The notes beneath the pieces were generated by a model. It saw only the letters and a program-made list of their open reading frames with translations, had not been told where the DNA came from and did not search any database. Source: Nodularia sphaerocarpa UHCC 0038 (GTDB lineage Bacteria > Cyanobacteriota > Cyanobacteriia > Cyanobacteriales > Nostocaceae). From it: a DNA stretch of 64,000 nt. The stretch is taken from contig NZ_CP060140.1 in NCBI RefSeq assembly GCF_022376295.1, forward strand, positions 3,352,356 through 3,416,355. Reading direction: 5' to 3'. Below are positions 26,601 to 35,800 of this stretch, piece by piece. Numbering within the stretch: the stretch's first letter is position 1; each line of letters begins with the position of its first letter. The position numbers and the translations under genes are program-made.

Positions 26601-26809
26601 AATTAGCCTTGGCTGATTTCACAAAGGCGATTGAGATTAACTCTGAATATGCTCAAGCTTACAAAAACCGTGGCATAGTTTACAATCAAATGGGTAACAA
26701 ACAAAAAGCCATTGAAAATTTACAACAAGCAGCAAAACTCTTCCAAGCTCAAAGTAATACTCCTGCTTATGAACAAGCAATGAATCTATTGCAACAGATC
26801 CAAAAATAA
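23654..26809 (+). CDS. Secreted protein with two trypsin-like domains and a TPR array
   Basis: 1051 residues. Signal peptide 1-20. First chymotrypsin-fold domain with triad H86 (VITNAHV), D118 (LDLAL) and S190 (GMSGGT). Second with H318 (LTAAHVV), D359 (LDLAVL) and S461 (GGMSGGPVLD). From about 560 to the end is a TPR superhelix; about nine C-terminal units carry the near-identical WELA(L/I)AD core. One unit (around NPQYAVYNNRGW) is one residue short. Both proteases look active and should work outside the cytoplasm, with TPRs for substrate or partner contact. Paralogue of the 32881-36837 gene. The downstream CHAT-STAND-WD40 gene is co-oriented, about 130 bp away. Confidence 0.87.
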   Translation: MKKSIILITTLLLLPIPTTAIEKTPNTPPPTCQIKPATEETGEYSEPQLQTIASQTTVRVRGDSNGGSGTLLAKQGNTYLVITNAHVIRGINNIKLQTTDNKTYTAKIIPNPNLENLDLALIEFQSNQNYCLRQITSIIPNLETPVMAAGYSSYKQQIVYRTGTVQQIPEKPLKEGYQIGYTSDIEQGMSGGTIINSRGKIIGINGKSAYPILNTGFTYSDGTKPTQTQIQKMRTVSWGIPVFTFLAQVNPQTLTAYSLPLPQHSYTIPETGFTGWLGELERKAQQITVRIDSSSNTNGSGIIIAKHGDTYTVLTAAHVVCERENATQPCGNYKYQILAPDGKQYPVEKNTIKTEAGLDLAVLRFTANQQTYEVATLADYNPKADYGLEYANYMFTAGYPRLGNNSPWRFTAGHIANKELGLLLVTASDFSKTKLGILQQTSFLTGGYELVYSSITYGGMSGGPVLDSMGRVIGIHGRGEGEEAYDSQTGECGSNFRCVTQIGMSLGIPVSTFLAIATRLDVQPQKVENTPATGLNEEQVNSIKQALTLTDISNSNATAVQWLERGNQLLRLSRHAEAIEAFEQVIKLQPSFVHLAYFGKGGTFLDQQKYQEALVALEQAIHYKRDFAIARRLQILTYTNLEQWDKALVAIEKSIRLQPNNPTNHLIKGIVLINLQKYIEASAVLSEAIKFHPSPLAYFLRGATYLQYQKLDLALADLNQAIQMSPQYALAYLGRGELYREKKKGELALADFNQAIEIDPKLALAYNNRGLIYDEQKKWELALADFNQAIEIDPKLALAYNNRGLVYEGQERWELAIADYTKAIEINPQDADAYRNRGDIYRKQEKWELAIADYTKAIEINPQYAVYNNRGWVYGEQKKWELAIADYTKAIEINPQNAVVYNNRGLIYEGQERWELAIADYTKAIEINPQNAVVYNNRGFVYVQQKKWGLALTDLNRAIEINPKLANPYNHRGHVYREQEKWELALADFTKAIEINSEYAQAYKNRGIVYNQMGNKQKAIENLQQAAKLFQAQSNTPAYEQAMNLLQQIQK
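25770..26690 (+). repeat. TPR-encoding tandem DNA repeat (about 102-bp unit)
   Basis: Roughly nine 102-bp units encoding 34-residue TPRs, several nearly identical at DNA level (GAATTAGCC...GATTACACAAAGGCGATTGAG). Such homogeneity suggests recent unit duplication or gene conversion. Confidence 0.8.
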
Positions 26810-26941
26810 ATATTATCAAATATACAAATAGCTGCAAATTCCCAATCATAAAAAATCAATTTTTGTATAAATCTCAGCCATTTGCGTAAAATATTGCCAA
26901 ATCAACCGAAATTACTATAGATGTTTCATGCTGGAGTAGGA

Positions 26942-29900
26942 ATGAAAAAATTAGTTGTCCTCAAACTAGATGGCGACTTCAGTCAGGGATTTCGCGTTAG
27001 TTTAGCCATTGGTGAAGACGCTTCCCTTCCTGATGTTGAGCTAAGTGACAACGAATTAAAATTACCTCCGATTCCCATCTTATCTCATACTTATCAAGAC
27101 TGGAGTAAAAGCTATCGCAGTCTAGATGGACACCGAATTAAAGCCAAAAAAGAACAGATTACCAATGTCAAATTTCAATCTCTTAAACAAGAATGTCAGA
27201 TTAAAGCCGACATCATCAAAAACAAATTTATCACTTGGTTACAAGCCGACTCCTTTCGTTTAATTAAAGAACAATGTTTAACTCACTTAAATACTACAGA
27301 TGAAATCCGCATCATTATTCGCAGCACAGAAACCCAACTGCGGAAATTACCTTGGCATTTCTGGGACTTATTTGAGTATTATCCTCACGCCGAAATTGCA
27401 TTTAGTTCTCTGTCCTCTCAACGTTTTTCTAGAAAATTTCGCCCCAATATCCGCATCTTAATTATCTTAGGTAACAGTGAAGGAATTAATGTTCTTGAAG
27501 ATGAAAAACTCTTAAAAAAATACTGTCAACAAGCAGAAACCGTAGTTTTAACTGAACCCTCACCATCCCAACTCAACGAACATCTCTGGAATGAAACAGG
27601 ATGGGATATTCTATTTTTTTCTGGTCATAGTCGCACCGAGTCAACACAAGGGAGAATTTTTCTCAACCGCACTGATAGTTTGACAATGGAAGAGTTACGC
27701 TATGGACTACAAACCGCAGTCAAGCAAGGATTACAATTAGCCTTATTCAACTCCTGTGATGGCTTAGGAATTGCGGCTGAGTTAGAAAATCTGCATATTC
27801 CCCAAGTCATAGTCATGCGCGAACCTGTCCCAGATAGGGTAGCAAATCAATTTCTCAAATACTTCTTAGAAGAGTTTACCAGAGGCAAATCTCTTTATCA
27901 ATCTGTAAATACTGCACGCAAAAAATTACAGGGTTTAGAACCAGAATTTCCTTGTGCAAGTTGGCTACCTGTTATCATCCAGAACTTGTTAGAAACACCT
28001 CCCACTTGGCAGAGTTTAGGAGCCATTTTTCATTGTCCCTATCGAGGTTTAGCAGCCTTTTCAGAAGCAGATGCACCTTATTTTTATGGGCGAGAAGCAG
28101 TCACACAACAGTTAGTAACTGCGGTGAAGCAAAAAAATTTAGTAGCCGTGGTTGGGGCTTCAGGAAGTGGTAAATCTTCAGTAGTATTTGCTGGATTAAT
28201 TCCCCAACTAAGACAAGATAAAACCCAAAACTGGCTAATTCTTTCCTTCCGTCCTGGAAATAACCCCTTGGCAAATTTAGCGATGGTTTTGTGTGGGGGA
28301 GTGGGGAGTGGGGAGAATTTTGCTTCGTTTCCTAATACTCAACCTTCAAATACTCATCCTCGGTTAGCAGAATTAGAACTAGAACTAGAGTTAAAACAGC
28401 GCCATTCCTTGGGGGATAATTTGGCTGCAAAAACTTTACCAAAATTCCTAGAATCGATAATTACGAGTTCTCCCCAGTCTCATTTAGTGATAATTGCTGA
28501 CCAATTTGAAGAACTCTACACACTCTGTCATCATGCTGAAGAACGCCAAATATTTTTAGATCATCTCCTCGATGCAGTTGCCACCGTACCCAACTTTACC
28601 TTAGTATTAACCTTGCGGGCAGACTTTTTTGGTGAAGCTTTATCTTACCGTCGTTTTGCCGATGCTTTGCAAGATACCCAGTTAAACTTAGGGCCGATGA
28701 ACGCCCCAGAATTAGCAACAGCCATTCAAAAACCTGCTGAGGCTTTTAACGTGCAATTAGAACCAGGATTAACCCCACGCCTAATTGATGCAGTTTTAGA
28801 GTCACCCAGCCACTTACCCTTACTAGAATTTACCTTAACTCAATTGTGGCAAAAGCAACAGCAAGGATGGCTAACACATCAAGCCTACGCAGACATTGGG
28901 GGAATAGAAACCGCACTAGCAAACCATGCAGAGTCAATTTATGCTCAACTGAGTTTAGCAGATCAAGAAAGGGTGCAACAGATATTTATTCAGTTAGTGC
29001 AACCAGGCGAACACAACGCAGATATTCGCCGTTTGGCTACTCGTGAGGAAGTCGGCGAAGCAAACTGGTATTTAGTCGCACAATTAGCAGATGCGCCCTT
29101 GGTCGTAACCAATTACAATCAACTTAGCCAAATCGAAACAGTAGAAATTATCCATGAGGCATTAATTAAAAATTGGCGCAGATTAAGACAATGGATGAGA
29201 AATCATCGCGAGTTTCGCCATTGGCAAGAGCAATTAAGAGTAGTCATCCGACAATGGGAAAATAGTCATCAAGATACCGGGGGTTTGTTGCGGGGTAAAC
29301 CTTTACTTGATGCTGAAGAATGGTTAATGCAACGCCCGACGGAAATTAATGCTTATGAACATAACTTTATTAATTTAAGTTTAGCACGAAAGCAGAAAGA
29401 ACAACAAGAAAAAACTGCTGCTAAAAACAAAATTATTATCGGCTTAACGAGCGGCTTAATCGGGACTTTAATATTAGCCAGCTTGGCGTTATTTCAATGG
29501 CAACAAGCTGATTATCAACGCCAACAAGTCCAAATTAATCAGCTAAAATCTCTGAGCCTTTCTGCCAAATTATTAGCGAAATCAGGGGATGAAGTTACAG
29601 GGTTAATTCCTGTATTACAAAGTCTGAAAACCTTACAAGCATTAAATCCTTTAGATAGCAAAACAAAGATAGATATATTAGGTTCTATTTTAGAAGTTAT
29701 CAATCAAGTCCGCGAATACAATCGCTTAACAGGACATGAAGGCGAAGTTACCAGTCTTAACTTCAGTCCCAACGGTCAGATTTTAGCATCAGCGAGTGAA
29801 AATACCATTAGAATTTGGGGACGCAAGGGAAATTTACTGCAAACCCTTCCTTCTCTACCTGCGGTTAGCCTGTTGGAGACAGAGGAACCCTACGCGAATA

Positions 29901-31609
29901 CAGGACATAATCATGGTCTTTTCAGTGTCATTTTTAGTCCTGATAGTCAACTGCTCATAGCGGCTAGCTTTGATCATAATATTACGGCTTGGCGATATAA
30001 TTCCCAAACCAATTTATTTGCAGAGAAACCTATTTTCCAGATTACCGAAAAAGAGGGATTATGGGCAGTTAGCATCAGTCCTGATCATAGCACGCTGGCA
30101 GTTGCCACTGCAAATGGTAAAGTTAAATTCTGGACAATGGATGGTCAATTATTGCAAACCATTTCTGCCCATAGTCAAAAAATCTGGCATTTAAATTTTA
30201 GCTCAGATGGTCAAACTTTTGTTACTGCTAGTGCTGATAAAACTGTGAAAATTTGGAATTTGTCAGGACAGTTATTAACAACTTTACAAGGTCATAGTGA
30301 TGAAGTTCTCAGCGTCAATTTTAGTCCAGATGGTCAAACTCTGGCTACTGCTAGCAAAGATAAAACTGTGAAACTGTGGGATTTAACAGGTAAATTATTA
30401 CATAATTTTGCTGGTCATAGCGATGAAGTTTTAGATGTCCGTTTTAGTCCAGATGGTGAATTAATCGCCTCTGCAAGTGCTGATGATACAGTCAGGGTGT
30501 GGAGTGTTGAACAACAGAAGCAACTCTACAAATTCTCAGGACATGGGGGTAAAGCATCTGAGGTGAGTTTTAGTCCAGATGGTCAAACTTTAGCAAGTGC
30601 TAGTAAAGATAAAACAGTTAAACTTTGGCGTTTGCAGGGCATTTTACCAAGTTTTTCTGGTAATTATCTCAGTATAAGTCCAGATGGTGAAATTGTTGCT
30701 GTCAGTAATCAAAAAGGTATTGTTCACCTGCGACAAGGTGATGGAACTTTGCTGCGAAGCTTTGCAGCACACAATGGGGAAATTATCAAGGTAGTTTTTC
30801 ATCCCCAGGGTAAAAGTATAGTCACTATCGGTAGAGATAATCAAGTTAAACTTTGGGATTTATCAGGAAATTTATTAAACAGTTGGCTGGGACATGAGAG
30901 TAATAATCAAAATATAATTCCTTTTGCACCTATCCAAGATATTAGCTTTAGTCCAGATGGTAATCAAATTGTCACTATTGGCGGAATTGACAAGGAAGTG
31001 AGAATTTGGAATCTTGAAGGTAGTTTATTAAAAAGCTGGCAAACTAATGATATTTTCTTAACCAGAATTAATTTTAGTCCAGATGGTAAGATTTTGGCAA
31101 CTGCTGGGGATAAAACTGTAAAGTTGTGGAATTTATCAGGTAAATTATTACAAACTTTATCAGGACATGAAGCTAATGTTTCTACCGTTAATTTTAGTCG
31201 TGATGGCAAAATTATTGCAACTGCTGCTGCTGATCAAACTGTGAAGCTTTGGCATAGTCAAACTGGTGAAATGTTCCGCAGTTTACCCCATAATGATAAT
31301 GTATATACTATTGGTTTTAGTCCTCATGGTCAAGTGCTGATTACAGCCAATGCTGATGAAATCAAGTTTTGGAATTTAGATGGAGAATTACTTCATAGTC
31401 TTGGAGGACATGAGGGGATAATTTCTCAAGTTAAGTTAAGTTTAGATGGCAAGTTTATGGCTTCTGTAGATGTCAATAATCAGGTGATTTTATGGAGTTT
31501 GGATATTAATGATTTACAAGCACGAATTTGTGATTGGTTGCAAGATTATTTGAGGACAAATCAAGGTTTAGATGTTGATGAACAGGGGATTTGTCAGAGG
31601 ATGTTTTAA
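26942..31609 (+). CDS. CHAT protease - STAND NTPase - membrane segment - WD40 repeat protein
   Basis: 1555 residues from ATG 26942, which follows GGAG at a 5-nt spacing and gives the usual MKKLVVLKLDGDF beginning of cyanobacterial CHAT proteins; an ATG seven codons upstream is less likely. CHAT (caspase-like) peptidase about 120-345 with H229 (FFSGHSRT) and C272 (LFNSCDG). Then CPYRGLAAFSEADAPYFYGREA and Walker A GASGSGKSS (about 405-413) of an nSTAND1-type NTPase, with TLRADFFGEAL and LIADQFEELYTL-type motifs. A membrane helix (about 832-855) separates it from at least a dozen WD40 repeats (about 925-1525). Family knowledge: STAND proteins switch on when their repeats sense a ligand, releasing the effector, here a protease. 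Confidence 0.9.
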   Translation: MKKLVVLKLDGDFSQGFRVSLAIGEDASLPDVELSDNELKLPPIPILSHTYQDWSKSYRSLDGHRIKAKKEQITNVKFQSLKQECQIKADIIKNKFITWLQADSFRLIKEQCLTHLNTTDEIRIIIRSTETQLRKLPWHFWDLFEYYPHAEIAFSSLSSQRFSRKFRPNIRILIILGNSEGINVLEDEKLLKKYCQQAETVVLTEPSPSQLNEHLWNETGWDILFFSGHSRTESTQGRIFLNRTDSLTMEELRYGLQTAVKQGLQLALFNSCDGLGIAAELENLHIPQVIVMREPVPDRVANQFLKYFLEEFTRGKSLYQSVNTARKKLQGLEPEFPCASWLPVIIQNLLETPPTWQSLGAIFHCPYRGLAAFSEADAPYFYGREAVTQQLVTAVKQKNLVAVVGASGSGKSSVVFAGLIPQLRQDKTQNWLILSFRPGNNPLANLAMVLCGGVGSGENFASFPNTQPSNTHPRLAELELELELKQRHSLGDNLAAKTLPKFLESIITSSPQSHLVIIADQFEELYTLCHHAEERQIFLDHLLDAVATVPNFTLVLTLRADFFGEALSYRRFADALQDTQLNLGPMNAPELATAIQKPAEAFNVQLEPGLTPRLIDAVLESPSHLPLLEFTLTQLWQKQQQGWLTHQAYADIGGIETALANHAESIYAQLSLADQERVQQIFIQLVQPGEHNADIRRLATREEVGEANWYLVAQLADAPLVVTNYNQLSQIETVEIIHEALIKNWRRLRQWMRNHREFRHWQEQLRVVIRQWENSHQDTGGLLRGKPLLDAEEWLMQRPTEINAYEHNFINLSLARKQKEQQEKTAAKNKIIIGLTSGLIGTLILASLALFQWQQADYQRQQVQINQLKSLSLSAKLLAKSGDEVTGLIPVLQSLKTLQALNPLDSKTKIDILGSILEVINQVREYNRLTGHEGEVTSLNFSPNGQILASASENTIRIWGRKGNLLQTLPSLPAVSLLETEEPYANTGHNHGLFSVIFSPDSQLLIAASFDHNITAWRYNSQTNLFAEKPIFQITEKEGLWAVSISPDHSTLAVATANGKVKFWTMDGQLLQTISAHSQKIWHLNFSSDGQTFVTASADKTVKIWNLSGQLLTTLQGHSDEVLSVNFSPDGQTLATASKDKTVKLWDLTGKLLHNFAGHSDEVLDVRFSPDGELIASASADDTVRVWSVEQQKQLYKFSGHGGKASEVSFSPDGQTLASASKDKTVKLWRLQGILPSFSGNYLSISPDGEIVAVSNQKGIVHLRQGDGTLLRSFAAHNGEIIKVVFHPQGKSIVTIGRDNQVKLWDLSGNLLNSWLGHESNNQNIIPFAPIQDISFSPDGNQIVTIGGIDKEVRIWNLEGSLLKSWQTNDIFLTRINFSPDGKILATAGDKTVKLWNLSGKLLQTLSGHEANVSTVNFSRDGKIIATAAADQTVKLWHSQTGEMFRSLPHNDNVYTIGFSPHGQVLITANADEIKFWNLDGELLHSLGGHEGIISQVKLSLDGKFMASVDVNNQVILWSLDINDLQARICDWLQDYLRTNQGLDVDEQGICQRMF

Positions 31610-31741
31610 AGGTGTTTGGCGATGTTTGATTTGAGTTTTAAACGCAAAGGAGCGCTGAGGTTCACAAGGGCGGGCAGGATGCCCACCCCACAAGATTTAT
31701 AATATTAATGTGTGTACTTCATTTACTTGCAAAGCCAATGA

Positions 31742-31774
31742 TGTTGGGTTTGGTTACGTCAACCCAACCTACCT
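31742..31774. repeat. GTTGGGT palindromic repeat at 5' end of TPR gene
   Basis: TGTTGGGTTTGGTTACGTCAACCCAACCTAC, a short member of the GTAGGTTGGGT family. It overlaps an upstream in-frame extension of the next gene, which argues that the true start is downstream. Confidence 0.65.
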
Positions 31775-31793
31775 AAAATTATTACCCAAAATT

Positions 31794-32633
31794 ATGCTTT
31801 ATTTCAAGTTACCTGTTATTTGTTTCAGTCTGATAATTTCTGCTTTTACTACCTGGGGAGTGGTGATTTCTCAGGTGGAAGCATCTCCTATGCTAACTGA
31901 AGAAACTCAGACAGCGATTAACTGGCTTTTACAAGGTAAAATTAAAGTTAATCAACAAGATTATTCAGGGGCGTTATTAGATTTTACACAAGCTATTAAA
32001 ATTGATTCCCAATATGCAGAAGCTTATTATGAACGGGGTTTAATTTATGCTCAATATGCTCAAGGAAAGCTGGTAAATTCAGATGGAGTTGTACCGGGTT
32101 GTGAAAAAGTTGATGATTTTAAAATTATTTGCTCGTTTGAAATGACAGATAAAGTTATAGAATATAAACGCCAAGCTATTGCAGATTTTACGCAAGCGAT
32201 TCAAATTAATCCCCAATATGCAGCAGCTTATCATCAGAGGGGGTTAATTCAAGAGGAGACGGAGAAAAAGTTAGTAGATTTTCAGGTAGCAAGTGAACTT
32301 TATCTGCAAAAAAGTTTGGAGTTGTTGAAACCCCAGACATTTGCGGAAGCTATCAAACTCTGGGAGATAATTGATAATTTACAAGCCAATACTCAATCAC
32401 TGAATAAGTTGGCGATATTACAGGAAGCAGATGAATTGAAAAATCCCACTAATTCTTCAACTGTTTCTCCTGATTCTTGTGAAGAATTGGAACAGCAAGC
32501 GCGTCTAGCTTTGGGGAATGGAGATGTGGATACAGCACTAAAGCGATATAAGAGATTAGTTCGTAAATGTCCAGATATAAAATATCAAAAGATACAACTG
32601 ATTATTGAGGAACTTGAAAAAAATCGTGATTAA
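31794..32633 (+). CDS. Secreted small TPR protein
   Basis: 279 residues from ATG 31794, chosen because the following MLYFKLPVICFSLIISAFTTWGVVISQVEAS is a normal signal peptide; an upstream ATG at 31710 would add 28 residues read through a dispersed repeat. Two or three TPR units follow (LLQGKIKVNQQDYSGALLDFTQAIKIDSQYAEAYYERG; RQAIADFTQAIQINPQYAAAYHQRG), then a helical C-terminus with DSCEELEQQARLALGNGDVDTALKRYKRL. It may be a periplasmic adaptor for the neighbouring trypsin-TPR or WD40 proteins (inference). Confidence 0.75.
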   Translation: MLYFKLPVICFSLIISAFTTWGVVISQVEASPMLTEETQTAINWLLQGKIKVNQQDYSGALLDFTQAIKIDSQYAEAYYERGLIYAQYAQGKLVNSDGVVPGCEKVDDFKIICSFEMTDKVIEYKRQAIADFTQAIQINPQYAAAYHQRGLIQEETEKKLVDFQVASELYLQKSLELLKPQTFAEAIKLWEIIDNLQANTQSLNKLAILQEADELKNPTNSSTVSPDSCEELEQQARLALGNGDVDTALKRYKRLVRKCPDIKYQKIQLIIEELEKNRD

Positions 32634-32768
32634 GTGCTACCAAAGGGGGAAAGGATTTCTTGGTTCACCTAATTACCAATTATGAATTATTATGTAGACT
32701 GATCAGTTTTGTACCCATACCCAATTTTGGGCGTTGCTGATTTAAAATATGAATTTGTTTCACGCATT

Positions 32769-32820
32769 GGCGCTAGCCTCTCCCTTTGGGAGAAGGGCGC
32801 AAAGGCGCAAAGGTACGAAG
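32769..32820. repeat. GGCGCTAGCCTCTCCCTTTGGG dispersed repeat
   Basis: A GC-rich motif followed by GCGCAAAGGCGCAAAGG. The same beginning occurs at 41741 and 44895. Confidence 0.7.
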
Positions 32821-32880
32821 CAGAAGAAAGGTAATTTTGACATTTCATACTTTGATTCAGCAACGCCCAATTTTGAATTC

Positions 32881-35800
32881 TTATCTTTGCAAATCTTTTA
32901 ACATATTCATAACCCTTTCATAATCAGCAGTATTACCTTGAGCTTGGAAGAGTTGGGCTGCTTGTTGGTAATTTTCAATGGCTTTTTGTTGATTACCCAT
33001 TCGCTCGTAAACTAATCCACGAAGGTTGTAAGCATTAGCATTTTCCGGTTCAATATCAATTGACTTTGTGAAATCAGCCAGGGCTAATTCCCATTTTTGT
33101 TGCAGACTGTAGAGAAGACCACGAAGGTTGTAAGCATTAGCATTTTTCGGTTCAATATCAATTGACTTTGTGAAATCAGCCAGGGCTAATTCCCATTTTT
33201 CCTGCTCTCTGTATATGATACCACGATTCCTGTAAGCATTAGCATTTTCCGGGTTAATTTCAATCGCCTGGTTATAATCAGCCAGAGCTAATTCCCATTT
33301 TTTCTGCTCTCTGTATATGATACCACGAAGGTTGTAAGCATTAGCATTTTTCGGGTCAATATCAATTGACTTTGTAAAATCAGCCAGGGCTAATTCCCGT
33401 TTTTTCTGCTGAAAGTATATGGTACCACGATTTGTGTAAGCATCAGCATCTTCCGGGTTAATTTGAATCGCTTTTGTATAATCAGCCAGGGCTAATTCCA
33501 ATTTTCTCTGCTCTTTGTAGAGATTACCACGATTGTTGTAAGCTAGAGCATATTCCGGGTTAATTTGAATCGCTTTTGTAAAATCAGCCAGGGCTAATTC
33601 CCATTTTTTCTGCTCAGAGTAGAGATTACCACGATTGTAGTAAGCATCAGCAGCTTTCGGGTTAATTTGAATGGACTTTGTATAATCAGCCAGAGCTAAT
33701 TCCCATTTTTTCTGCTCAGAGTAGAGATTACCACGATTGTAGTAAGCATCAGCATTTTCAGGGTCAATATCAATTGACTTTGTATAATCAGCCAGGGCTA
33801 ATTCCCATTTTTTCTGCTCTTTGTAGAGATTACCACGATTGTTGTAAGCTAGATAATATTCCGGGTTAATTTGAATAGCTTGGTTATAATCAGCCAGAGC
33901 TAATTCCCATTTCTTTTGCTCTTTGTAGAGAACACCACGATTGCTGTAAGCTTGAGCAAATTCCTGGTTAAATTGAATAGCCTTTGTATAATCAGCCAGA
34001 GCTAATTCCCATTTTCTCTGCTCATAGTAGAGAATTGCACGATTGTAGTAAGCTTCAGCATATTCCGGGTTAATTTGAATCGCTTTTGTATAATCAGCCA
34101 GGGCTAATTCCCATTTTTTCTGCTCTTTGTAGAGATTACCGCGATTTGTGTAAGCTTGAGCAAATTCCGGGTTAATTTGAATAGCCTGGTTATAATCAGC
34201 CAGAGCTAATTCCCATTTGTTTTGCTCTTTGTAGAGAACGCCACGATTGCTGTAAGCTGGAGCCAATTCCGGGTTAATTTGAAGCGCCTTTGTATAATCA
34301 GCTAGGGCTAATTCCCATTTCTTCTGCTCTTTGTAGAGATTACCACGATTGTAGTAAGCTTCAGCATATTCCGGGTTAATTTGAAGCGCCTTTGTATAAT
34401 CAGCCAGGGCTAATTCCCATTTTTTCTGCTCTTCGTAGAGAATTGCACGATTGTTGTAAGCTAGAGCCAATTCCGGGTTAATTTGAATCGCTTTTGTATA
34501 ATCAGCCAGAGCTAATTCCCATTTTTTCTGCTCAGAGTAGAGAATTCCACGATTGTTATAAGCATCAGCAGATTCCGGGTTAATTTGAAGCGCTTGGTTA
34601 TAATCAGCCAGAGCTAATTCCCATTTTTTCTGCTCTTTGTAGAGACTTCCACGATTGTTGTAAGGTAGAGCAGCTTCCGGGTTAATTTGAATCGCCTGGT
34701 TATAATCAGCCAGAGCTAATTCCCATTTTTTCTGCTCTTCGTAGTTCAGACCACGATTGTGGTAAAACGCAGCACGAGGACTAAGTTTAATCGCCTCATT
34801 TATCGCTGCTTCTGCTTCTACATACCTTTTTAAATCATATAATATTCCCCACTTCTCGTTATACAGGTTGGGATTTTTGGGTTGCTTTTGTATTGCGGTT
34901 TCTATTGCTACTAATGCTTGCTGAAATTGATTGAATTTTCGATGGGATACACTTAAACTGAGCCAAGCAGCTAAAAAGTTTGGGTTGGTTTTCACTGTTT
35001 GCTCGAATGCAGCTATAGCTTCTGGATATTTCTTATCCGAATCCAAAGCCAAACCCTTGCCATAATAAGCTAAGTAAACAAATGATGGTTTTTGCTCAAT
35101 CGCTTGTTTAAAAGCTGTGACGGCTTCTGAATAACGACGTAACCGCCACAGTTGATTTCCTCTTTCTAGCCACTGGCTGGCTGTGGTATTTCCTTGTGAT
35201 ATATTAATTGATAATATTGCATCTTCAATAGACTTGACTTGCTGTGCATTTAGCTGAAGCGCTCGATTTTTTTCGACTTTCGGCGCTGGAGTCCCCAATC
35301 GCTTCGACAACCCTAGAAAGGTACTGACAGGAATCCCTAAACTATAGCCTAGTTGTACTTGACACTCGACATTATTACCACAGTCTCCAGTGTTCTGATC
35401 TGAAGCTTCTTCTGCTTCTGCGCGTCCATGAATTCCAATGACTCGTCCGAGTGAGTCTAATACTGGTCCCCCACTCATCCCTCCGTAGGTGATGCTGGTG
35501 TATACTAATTCATAGCCTCCAGTTAAGGAAGTTGCTGTTTGTAAACCGCTAGAATTGTTACTTTGAAAATCTGATTGGCGAATTCTTAATAATCCAGTGT
35601 CTTTTTCCAAGATTCTCCCCATTGTGAATCGCCAAGGTGAGTTATTCCCTAGTTTGGGATACCCGGCTGTGAAAATATAGTCATCGTTGTTGGGGTTATA
35701 ATTTGCTAGGGTGGCGACTTGATAATTTTGCTCAGTCGCAGTGAATTTGACTACTGCTAAATCTACACCTATTTCTACTTTAATTGTGCTTTTCTCTACG

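Noticed and set aside
26921..26941. Upstream ATG for the CHAT-STAND-WD40 protein
   Set aside because: The ATG at 26942 has a ribosome-binding site (GGAG) at proper spacing and matches the usual family N-terminus.
31710..31793. Upstream start for the small TPR protein
   Set aside because: The extra 28 residues are read through a dispersed palindromic repeat and would bury the signal peptide.
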